Origin: Chrysochromulina tobinii
Lineage: Eukaryota; Haptophyta; Prymnesiales; Chrysochromulinaceae
NCBI GenBank assembly: GCA_001275005.1
Contig: JWZX01000415.1
Location: 1-10,229, forward strand
Direction: 5' to 3'
DNA length: 10,229 bases
Part shown: piece after piece, positions 1 to 5,864 of the stretch
Numbering within the stretch: the first letter of the stretch is position 1
How the letters are laid out: each line of letters begins with the position of its first letter
Translations under genes and position numbers: made by a program
Notes under the pieces: model-generated
The model's input: the letters and a program-made list of their open reading frames with translations, nothing else
Database searches by the model: none
Told to the model about the DNA's origin: nothing

Positions 1-151
1 CCGAAAGGCCCCCAAGGCCAAGAGGTTTAGGATTCCGAGAGTCCGAAGGTTGAAATTACATTTCCCCTACTGTAATGTCACACAACCCCAGACCATTCAC
101 ACCGACTTCTTTCACACTTTCACTGGGAAGCCCTCGAGGCGCAAGGTCGTC

Positions 152-3100
152 ATGGACAAGTCCGATCGACAGCGCGTCGGCAACGGGCCCGAGGCTTCCA
201 GGCCGCTGCCGCCGCCACCGCCGCCCCCGTCGTACGGCCGCAGCCGTGGCCGCCCGACGCACGGCTCGCGTGGCGCCGATATCCCGTGCATGTGCCGCTC
301 TCCGGAGTCACAAGGCTTCATCTACCCTCCGCCGCATTGCGTACGCTTCCAGCCGCGCTCTCGGCAGTCGCTGCTCGGATCGCCGGCGCACCTCTGCGCG
401 GGCTACTTCCACACGGACCGCTGCTTTGAGGCCGAGTCGGCCGACGAGGCGTCGGGCACCTTTTGCCTCGCGCCGCTGCCGCCGCCGCCGGAGCGGTTCC
501 TCAACGCGCCGCTGGTGTGCGAGCGCAAGCCGAACACGATCCTCATGCTGCGCGTGCAGAGCGCGGCCGAGGAGATGTACCTGTGTCGCTACACGAACTG
601 CTTCCGTGGCTACGCCAACTCGCTGCACGCGGAGCAGTTTATGATGGAAGATCCCGAGTTGCTCCGGTTGCTTCGTGCGCAGGTGCTCCGTGGCCACTGA
701 ATCGCCTCTGATCGGCCTCTGTGTGCCTTCGACTGGCTGCTGACGCCCCCTCTCCCGCTGCCCTCTCACCACGCAGCCGGTGCGCGAGAGCGAGCACGGT
801 CCTCGCACGCTCCTGATGACGCTCCTGATGACGCAGCAGCCGTGTCACTTTGCCTCCGGCCGCGTCGAGAATGCCCATGCGACGGGTAAGACGTCGTGCA
901 CGCTGCGCCTGCTGCGCTGGTGCAAGCGCGAGCGCCTCGCCGCCCGTGGCATCGACCTCAGCATACGGATCGCGCGCGTCTTCCGAGCGGCGTGGACTGA
1001 TGAGTCGGCCCATCGAGATGAGGTGCGTTCTGATGACGCCTGATGACGCCTGATGACGCCTGATGACGCTTGATGACGCCTGATGACGCCTGATGACGCC
1101 TGATGACGCCTGATGACGCCTGATGAATCGGCCCATCGAGATGAGGTGCGCGGCTCTATTCGCTCAGCTCGACTGCTCAGGCATGCATGTGCTCACCACA
1201 GCGCCCTGTCCCTCTCGATTTTGTGACAGGAGGAGCTTGCCGTGTTTGGCACTCGCTCGGCGCGCGCGCGTGACGGGCTGCGGCTGTTGATGCGCGCTCC
1301 TCGTGTCGAGGTGGCCATGCTGACTTGTGAGGATTGGCAATGGTTGCTCTCGCATTGCGACGAGCGCGAGGTGCGTTCTGATGACGCCTGATGACGTCTT
1401 GTTGGAGAGCAGCCTCACCTTGGGCAACTGATGACGCCTGATGACGCCTGATGACGCCTGATGATGCCTGATTGCCACTGATTGAGGTCTCTTGGGAGAG
1501 CCTCACCACGGACGTCACTGATTGCCTCTGATGACGCCTGATGATGCCTGATTGCCCCTGATTGAGGTCTCTTGGGAGAGCCTCACCACGGACGTCACTG
1601 ATTGCCTCTGATGACGCCTGATGATGCCTGATTGCCCCTGATTGAGGTCTCTAGGGAGAGCCTCACCACGGACGTCACTGATTGCCTCTGATGACGCCTG
1701 ATGACGCCTGATGATGCCTGATTGCCCCTGATTGAGGTCTCTTGGGAGAGCCTCACCGCGGACGTCACTGATTGCCTCTGATGACGCCTGAGTGCTTCTC
1801 TGCGTGCCTCACTTGCCGTCGCCGTTTCAGACGCGCCTGGTGGAGGCCTTCCGCTTCATGCACGAGCGGCTGCCCGAGGGCTGGCATGAGATGGAGGACT
1901 GCCCGGAGCGGCGCGCAGCCTTCGCAGCAGCATGGGTGCGCCAAACGAGTGGCCAGGCGGCCGTGGTCACGCTGCGCGCCCAGAACGACGCGTACTACTC
2001 GCGCGTGCTGGCCACGCTCGCCACGACCGAGCCAGAGGCGCCTGCGTGCGAGCTGTGTGACGAGATTGACGAAGCAGAGGAGGAGGAGGAGGAGCTTGAG
2101 GAGCCGCTTGAGGCGGCGGCGGCGGCGGCGGCGGCGACGGCGGCGGCGGCGGTGGGCGTGAGTGCACTTGAGCTTCGCTCTCCGGAGGAGATGACGTCGA
2201 CCTCGTCCGTGCAGGGTCGAGGCGAGCCTCCTTCTGCGTCAATCTCGTCAATCTCGTCAATCTCCGTGCGGGGTCGAGGCGAGCCTCCTTCTGATGAGGG
2301 AGGCAATCAGCATGCAATCAGAGGCCATCAGCATGCAATCAGAGGGCGGGGTCGAGGCGAGCCTCCTTCTGTGAACGAGCCTCCTTCTGTGAACGAGCCT
2401 CCTTCTGCGGGTCGACGACCTGGCGACGAGGGCGGCCGAGGCGGCGGCGAGGGCAGTTGGGGCGATCGAAGCCGTGGCAGTGCTGAAAATAGCTCGTGGG
2501 GCGATCGAAGCCGTGGCAGTGGCGAGAATAGCTCGTGGGGCGATCGAAGCCGTGGCAGTGGCGAGAGCAGTTGGGGCAACCGAGGCCAGGGCAGCGCACC
2601 GGTCGCGAGGTATCGCCCTCCACAGCAGCGCGGCAGCATCAACAGCAGCCGTGATAGCAGCGACAGCAGCCGCTTTGGCGGCGACAGGTTTGGCGGCGGC
2701 GACAGGCAAGGCGGCGGTGACAGGTTCGGCGGCGGCGACAGGCAAGGCGGCAGTGACAGGTTTGGCGGCGGCGACAGGCAAGGCGGCGGTGACAGGTTCT
2801 GCGGCGGCGACAGGCAAGGCGGCAATGACAGGTTTGGCGGCGGCGACAGGCAAGGCGGCGGTGACAGGTTCGGCGGCGGCGACAGGCAAGGCGGCGGTGA
2901 CAGGTTTGGCGGCGGCGACAGGCAAGGCGGCGGTGACAGGTTCGGCGGCGGCGACAGGCAAGGCGGCGGTGACAGGTTTGGCGGGCTCGGCAGTGGCCCC
3001 GGGACGCGCTGCCAGTGCCAGCGCCCAGCCCACGCCTCCTTTCAAGGGCTGACCACGTACGCCCCGCCCCATGCCGTCACGTGCACCAGCCTCCCCCATG

Positions 3101-4324
3101 GATACCGCAGCTTATTGGGCGACCTGTCCCAATTCTGCCGTGCCTTTTATCACGCGAACCAGTGGGAAGCGGACGTGTTCTTGTGCCTCGGCCAGCCGCT
3201 CAACGCGGCGGGAGATGCGCTCGAGATCCCCGGAGATGCGCTCGAGATCCCCGGAGATGCGCTCGAGATCCCCGGAGATGCGCTCGAGATGCCGGCCGCC
3301 GAGGCCAGCGACGTCGCACTGTATGCCAAGGGCGACAGGAGGGGCGAGCGCGGTCGGCGCGACGGGCCGGTGGGGGCTCCTCGATGGGGGGAGGTCGATA
3401 CGCGCGACAGGTGCTTTTGCTCCAAAGCACAGGTGACCATCGTAGCGCGCGTGCTCGGTGCCCAGAGCGGCGCTGACCTGTACGTCGCCAGGTACGCCAA
3501 CTGCTTCCGTGGTAACTCCACATGGCATCCAAGTGCTCACCACGGCGCCATCTCCCCGCGCCTCCCTCTTCCCCACAGGTACGCCAACTGCTTCCGCGGG
3601 CGCTCCGAGTGGAACGTGCATGCCGAGGAGTTCATGCTGGCGGATCCCCAGCTGCTTGCGCTGCTTCGGGGGGGGTCGGACGCTGGTGGCGATCGTGCAC
3701 GCATCCTTCGGCTCTACATGAGCTATCAGCCCTGCCACCACTCAGGTGGTCGGCTGCCCGAGGCGAAGACGCCCGAGGACGCACGCAAGCAGCTCGAGCT
3801 CGCCGCGAGGCGTAAGGACCAGGGGCACCCGACGAGCTGCTCGGAGCGCCTTCGCGCCTTTTATGAAGCCGAGATGCGCGAGCATGCAATCTCGCTAGAG
3901 CTCGTGGTCGCCGACCTCTATAAGGCCATGTGGACGGAGGACCTGATGATCGAGAGGGCGCCCGACGACTGCGTTCGAAGCTCGACTTACTGCGCCGACG
4001 CCGCCTCGGCACGGCAGGGCATCCTACTGATGGTAGCCGATGCGCCCGGAGTGACGATGCGCGCGACTGACGAGAATGACTGGGCCTACCTGGCGACCCT
4101 GTGCGACCCGGCCGTGGCCGAGGCGTACGCGACGCGTGGCCAGCTGAACCACCTCCACGATCATATGCATGCATGTGCTCACCACGGCGCCCTTTCCCCA
4201 CAGGTACGCGACGCGTGGCCAGCGGGGCTCGGCCTTCTCGCGTGTGCACGTGGAGCTCCGGGCCAAGCTCGACGGCGTGCTGTCCACCTTCCTGCGCTCG
4301 CTCCTGGAGAGCCCGCCGCGATGA
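152..4324 (+). CDS. Tandem double-domain AID/APOBEC-like zinc deaminase (six exons)
   Basis: Predicted cytidine deaminase acting on nucleic acid; the substrate is unknown. Proposed exons are 152-682, 777-1022, 1230-1370, 1831-3491, 3579-4124 and 4204-4324, giving 1081 residues. The junctions keep frame and remove all stops. Domain 1 (about residues 46-330) has CxC (C46, C48), RYTNCFRG, HAE (H159, E161), QQPCH (C200), KTSC (C218), then GLRLLMRAPRVEVAMLTCEDW. Domain 2 (about 700-1081) repeats the same order: CQC (C700, C702), RYANCFRG, HAE (H874, E876), YQPCH (C912), PTSC (C947), LELVVADLYKAMW, and an equivalent segment ending at W1028. HxE plus PC and a second Cys is the zinc site of the deaminase fold. 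The Arg-rich beta strand and the G-L-x-x-L...V-x-M-x-T...E-D-W tail are typical of AID/APOBEC proteins. A low-complexity linker (about 380-695) joins the domains. ATG 152 is the first ATG in a frame open to the window edge, so an upstream exon is possible. Fold is quite sure; substrate is not. Confidence 0.8.
683..776 (+). other. Intron 1 of the deaminase gene
   Basis: 94 nt, CAG|GTGCTCC ... CTCTCACCACGCAG|CCG, phase 0. It contains an in-frame TGA, so retention would truncate the protein. Removing it joins the HAE helix to the strand leading into the PCH motif, as in domain 2. It contains CTGAATCG and CTGATCGG motifs like those in introns 2 and 3. Confidence 0.7.
998..1150 (+). repeat. 30-bp direct repeat copying the exon 2 end and its 5' splice site
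   Basis: Positions 998-1027 and 1121-1150 match at 29 of 30 bases (G/A at the seventh base). Both copies carry ATCGAGATGAG|GTGCG. Only the first donor can be reached in frame, because a stop follows at about 1041. The decamer array lies between the copies. Confidence 0.9.
1023..1229 (+). other. Intron 2 of the deaminase gene, with decamer minisatellite
   Basis: 207 nt, GATGAG|GTGCGTTC ... TTTTGTGACAG|GAG, phase 0. It holds nine copies of a 10-bp repeat, then a second copy of the exon 2 end with its donor (1121-1150), then the GTGCTCACCAC motif near the acceptor. Retention meets a stop at about 1041. Confidence 0.7.
1031..1120 (+). repeat. TGATGACGCC minisatellite, nine 10-bp units
   Basis: Nine head-to-tail decamers, identical except for one C-to-T change in the fourth unit (1061-1070). 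The array lies wholly inside intron 2, between two copies of a 30-bp sequence. Each unit junction makes CTGAT, which fits the yTnAy branch-point pattern. Confidence 0.95.
1371..1830 (+). other. Intron 3 of the deaminase gene
   Basis: 460 nt, GCGCGAG|GTGCGTTC ... GCCGTTTCAG|ACGCGC, phase 0. The first part matches the start of intron 2 (1020-1048 against 1368-1396), so the two introns share an origin at their 5' ends. Most of the rest is an 80-bp tandem repeat. The acceptor has a short pyrimidine tract. The join gives ...SHCDERE|TRLVEAFRFMHERL, a plausible continuation into the C-terminal helices of domain 1. Confidence 0.65.
1460..1791 (+). repeat. 80-bp tandem repeat, four units, inside intron 3
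   Basis: Units start at 1460, 1540, 1620 and 1710. The third is lengthened by one extra decamer. Units differ by single bases only (for example TCTCTTGG/TCTCTAGG). Each unit is made of CTGATTG and CTGATGA motifs around a constant core, TTGGGAGAGCCTCACC. Confidence 0.95.
2059..2155 (+). repeat. GAG- and GCG-trinucleotide tracts encoding poly-Glu and poly-Ala
   Basis: Part of exon 4. The acidic stretch DEIDEAEEEEEELEEPLE is followed by an alanine run from GCG codons. This marks the start of the unstructured linker between the two deaminase domains. Confidence 0.9.
2211..2371 (+). repeat. Three 26-bp direct repeats in exon 4 (encode RGRGEPPS-type peptide)
   Basis: Copies lie at 2211-2236, 2268-2293 and 2346-2371. 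The last two are identical; the first differs at one base. The spacer after copy 1 is a small CGTCAATCT repeat. The spacer between copies 2 and 3 resembles an intron element in reverse orientation. Two shorter EPPSVN units follow at about 2371-2405. All spacings are multiples of three, so the frame is kept. Confidence 0.9.
2291..2345 (-). mobile_element. Intron-like element in antisense inside exon 4
   Basis: Read on the + strand, the first about 40 nt match the inside of the intron at 6542-6583 with two substitutions and two one-base gaps (CTGATGAGGGA, GCAATCAG, ATGCAATCAGAGG). In the other gene this strand is the template strand of an intron; here it is the coding strand, so the element is reversed relative to transcription. 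Perfect 26-bp direct repeats flank it. It is translated as DEGGNQHAIRGHQHAIRG. Calling it mobile is inference. Confidence 0.55.
2455..2590 (+). repeat. 39-bp repeats encoding SWGDRSRG units
   Basis: Three to four imperfect copies of a 13-residue unit (SSWGDRSRGSGEN) in exon 4. They are rich in Arg-Gly, Ser and Trp, a composition often found in disordered RNA-binding tails. Confidence 0.85.
2689..2976 (+). repeat. 36-bp tandem repeat, eight units (FGGGDRQGGGDR)
   Basis: Eight in-register 12-residue units with few changes (GGS, GGN and FCG variants). They form the glycine/arginine/aspartate-rich core of the linker, residues about 593-688. The near identity of units suggests recent expansion or homogenisation. 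RGG-like repeats of this sort bind RNA or drive condensation in other proteins; that role is inferred here. Confidence 0.95.
3211..3294 (+). repeat. 21-bp tandem repeat, four units (GDALEIP)
   Basis: Three perfect units and one ending in ATGCCG (GDALEMP), inserted in the N-terminal part of deaminase domain 2, where domain 1 has a different proline-rich loop. In-frame expansion of a surface loop is likely. Confidence 0.95.
3492..3578 (+). other. Intron 4 of the deaminase gene, flanked by 21-bp direct repeats
   Basis: 87 nt, CCAG|GTACGCC ... CCCCACAG|GTACGCC, phase 2. A 21-bp sequence occurs at 3489-3509 and again at 3576-3596. Splicing leaves one copy, giving YVARYANCFRGRSEWNVHAEE, which aligns with YLCRYTNCFRGYANSLHAEQ of domain 1. 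Its length is a multiple of three and it has no stop, so retention would add 29 residues and duplicate YANCFRG. Confidence 0.8.
4125..4203 (+). other. Intron 5 of the deaminase gene, flanked by 20-bp direct repeats
   Basis: 79 nt, GGC|GTACGCGACG ... TCCCCACAG|GTACGCGACG, phase 2. A 20-bp sequence occurs at 4125-4144 and 4204-4223. Removal restores AYATRGQRGSAFSRVHVELRA and a TGA stop at 4322-4324. The segment before the acceptor carries GTGCTCACCACGGCGCC, shared with introns 2 and 4. Confidence 0.8.
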
Positions 4325-4538
4325 TCGGGGCATTCCGGTCCACTAATTCGGTTGTACGTCGCGCTCACGTGGTGGTGGTGGTGGTGGTGGTGCCGGGCGG
4401 GTTTTGGGGTTTTGGGCCGAGTAGAAATGCATGCGCCATAACTATGATCCACGCACCTACATTGGTATCTTCAAGCCATGAGAGCCGTTCAAACAGATGG
4501 TCTACTTATGCAGATGAGTACGCGCTTCAACGCTTCAA
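4325..4538. other. Convergent intergenic region with a GTG microsatellite
   Basis: The 214 bases between the deaminase stop and the stop of the opposite-strand gene presumably hold both 3' ends. It contains (GTG)8 at 4369-4392 and a short G/T-rich stretch (GGGTTTTGGGGTTTTGGG). No poly(A) signal can be assigned with confidence. Confidence 0.7.
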
Positions 4539-4853
4539 TCAAGGGAAAATATGCGGGTAAGCGCCGGTCTTCCAAGTGGTGGTCGTCGAGTTATCGACGG
4601 ACACGTAATACGTTGGGCTGTCCGGCATGAACACCGGGGACGCCGGGGCCGTCGCGAATGGCTCGTCACGCCGATAGAAGGACGCAAACTTGGTGGGCGA
4701 CAGCGGCTTGTGAATCTGTAGAATCTTCTTGCGCGTCTCGGGATACAAGGTGCTGTGCGTCAACTGCCCAAAGGCCACTGGCGCAGCCGGAGAGCCAGTC
4801 GTCTTATGTTCGTCGCGCGCGACAGGCCTGTGCTGGGGGTATTTAGAGGCCAT
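4539..4853 (-). CDS. Small hypothetical protein (104 aa)
   Basis: Single-exon frame from ATG 4853 to TGA at 4539-4541, starting MASKYPQHRPVARDEHKTTG and ending TTTTWKTGAYPHIFP. An upstream TTG in frame at 4880 is not used. The start context (GCGCATGG) is good. I do not recognise a family. It is basic-to-neutral, rich in Pro, Thr, Tyr and Ser, with no membrane segment or signal peptide. Short Tyr/Pro/Thr-rich proteins with KTTG- and FGQL-like stretches recall small axonemal microtubule-inner proteins; this is only a resemblance. Balanced composition and normal-looking sequence, unlike nearby shadow frames, support it as real. It lies convergent to the deaminase gene, 214 bp away. Confidence 0.6.
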   Translation of the reverse strand: MASKYPQHRPVARDEHKTTGSPAAPVAFGQLTHSTLYPETRKKILQIHKPLSPTKFASFYRRDEPFATAPASPVFMPDSPTYYVSVDNSTTTTWKTGAYPHIFP

Positions 4854-5644
4854 GCGCGCCCTCCTCCGCGTGAGGTCCAAGGCGGCCGCCCACGCGAGTC
4901 CTCAGCAAAGGGGCCGAGGAGCAAAAAACGAAACAGCCAAATTCACAGAGGCTTGATTTCCAATGCATCACGAATTGGCTCGTGTCCTCTGCATGAGTCA
5001 GTCAGTCAGAAATGTCGCGGTTCCCCCGCGCTCAACACACTCCGTCTCAAAGTACGGCTCCGCTGCCGCTCGGTCTCTCAAGTCTCAACCGCAAAAGACA
5101 TTCAAACCCCGAGAAAGTAATAAGTACTCGCTCTCTGGGCTACGGGCTAAGTATTGAGAATTGTAGAGAATTGTTGCTACAGTGAGGTCGTGATCACCCA
5201 GCGTGTCATCAGCAAATGACGTAAATACTCACACGTCACAGATTCAGCGTGGTCGATGCGGTACTCTTAATAAACGTACACCCACGGACCACATCACGTC
5301 GAACATCACGGTTCCACATTGGCGCGTTGGGCCGATTGAGGTCACAAGAGGTCGGACACGCGTCTTTAACAGTTACATACTATAATACACTTGTACACAC
5401 ACGCGCACTCACGACGAACGGTCACGATTAAGTCACGATTGTGGCGCGTGCACGCTGCGCTGTCTAGAGCTCTCTACTGTATCAGGGCCCGCGATGGACC
5501 GCGTCTTTAACCGACTCCAGCATACACGCATAGCTGTTGGTCCCGGAAGCTGATGCCTGCCTGCCTGCCGCTGCGCAGTCGGCCAAAGCATACTCACCGC
5601 GCAGCGCCCTCTCCCTTCCGTACACGGTGTGCGTCATTTTCGAA
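4854..5644. other. Long stretch without a supported gene
   Basis: About 0.8 kb, with a relatively AT-rich part at about 4960-5440. Short frames on both strands (60-121 codons) have no recognisable content. The part next to 4853 should hold the promoter and 5' leader of the minus-strand gene. AATAAA occurs at 5269-5274 with no gene placed to use it. A minus-strand frame at 5482-5724 could be 3' sequence or an extra exon of the Lon-like gene; a GCG|GTGAGT donor-like site lies in it at about 5605. No tRNA or rRNA was seen. Confidence 0.5.
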
Positions 5645-5864
5645 TCATCATTCGCTGCTCTGGTTGAGGACCAGCGGCAACTGTGCGCGCCGTCACGAGC
5701 ACTCTGGTTGAGGACCAGCGGCAACTGTGAGCGCCGTCACGAGCAGCTCGTGTCATTCACATCCAGGATCACGCGCGCCGTCACGAGCAGCTCGTGTCGT
5801 TCACATCCAGGATCACGCGCGCCGTCACGAGCAGCTCGTGTCGTTCACATCCAGGATCACGAGG
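5645..5864. repeat. 44-bp tandem repeats at the 3' end of the Lon-like gene
   Basis: Five consecutive 44-bp periods (starts 5645, 5689, 5733, 5777 and 5821), all but the first beginning GCCGTCACGAGC. The two at 5645 (partial) and 5689 contain CTCTGGTTGAGGACCAGCGG; the three from 5733 contain a CATCCAGGATCAC block. The last merges into the coding sequence of the minus-strand gene, so the stop codon lies in a repeat unit. Confidence 0.9.

Larger units (their letters stand above)
152..1370 (+). other. Deaminase domain 1 (exons 1-3; the domain tail extends into exon 4)
   Basis: The N-terminus is proline-rich, with a run of seven prolines and then RG dipeptides (YGRSRGRP). The deaminase core follows: the HAE helix closes exon 1, PCHFASGR...KTSC lies in exon 2, and the AID/APOBEC-like beta-strand and helix (VEVAMLTCEDWQWLLSHC) make up exon 3. 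All three introns are phase 0. The two zinc cysteines are 18 residues apart, longer than the usual PCx2-6C. An in-frame alternative acceptor at 836 would delete the strand before PCH, so 776 is preferred. All predicted catalytic residues (H159, E161, C200, C218) are present, so the domain could be active. Confidence 0.75.
3010..4324 (+). other. Deaminase domain 2 (end of exon 4, exons 5-6)
   Basis: This domain aligns along its whole length with domain 1, from the CxC...PPH...LLG N-terminal part to the CEDW/DENDW tail. It has a 35-residue step between the zinc cysteines C912 and C947, with a charged insert (KTPEDARKQLELAARRKD). It also has a fourfold GDALEIP insert (residues about 767-794) that domain 1 lacks. 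Predicted catalytic residues H874, E876, C912 and C947 are intact. The C-terminus after splicing reads YATRGQRGSAFSRVHVELRA and ends ...LLESPPR at TGA 4322-4324. Without splicing at 4125-4203 the frame would run on to 4560 through low-complexity sequence, which is less likely. Confidence 0.75.

Noticed and set aside
50-151. Start of the deaminase at the TTG at position 50
   Set aside because: Not an ATG; the first in-frame ATG is at 152. An upstream exon cannot be excluded.
1031-1789. TGATGA and CTGA motifs resembling C and D boxes of snoRNAs
   Set aside because: They are packed in a 10-bp array with no room for guide sequences and no terminal stem; tandem intron repeats explain them better.
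1460-1791. Regular 80-bp repeats resembling a CRISPR array
   Set aside because: The whole unit is conserved, with no unique spacers, and it lies inside a eukaryotic intron.
2266-2344. Possible sense intron from GTGCGGGG to AG in the linker
   Set aside because: At 79 or 77 nt it would break the frame leading into deaminase domain 2, while the unspliced sequence stays open.
2257-3099. Long minus-strand frames opposite the linker (Ala/Val/Pro-rich)
   Set aside because: They are complements of the 36-bp and other coding repeats. The plus strand frame links two recognisable domains.
4399-4418. TTTTGGGG-like repeats suggesting telomeric DNA
   Set aside because: Only two units, lying between genes next to a GTG microsatellite.
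4903-5431. Several short plus-strand frames of 60-121 codons
   Set aside because: They overlap each other in different frames, have no recognisable motif, and lack supporting splice structure.
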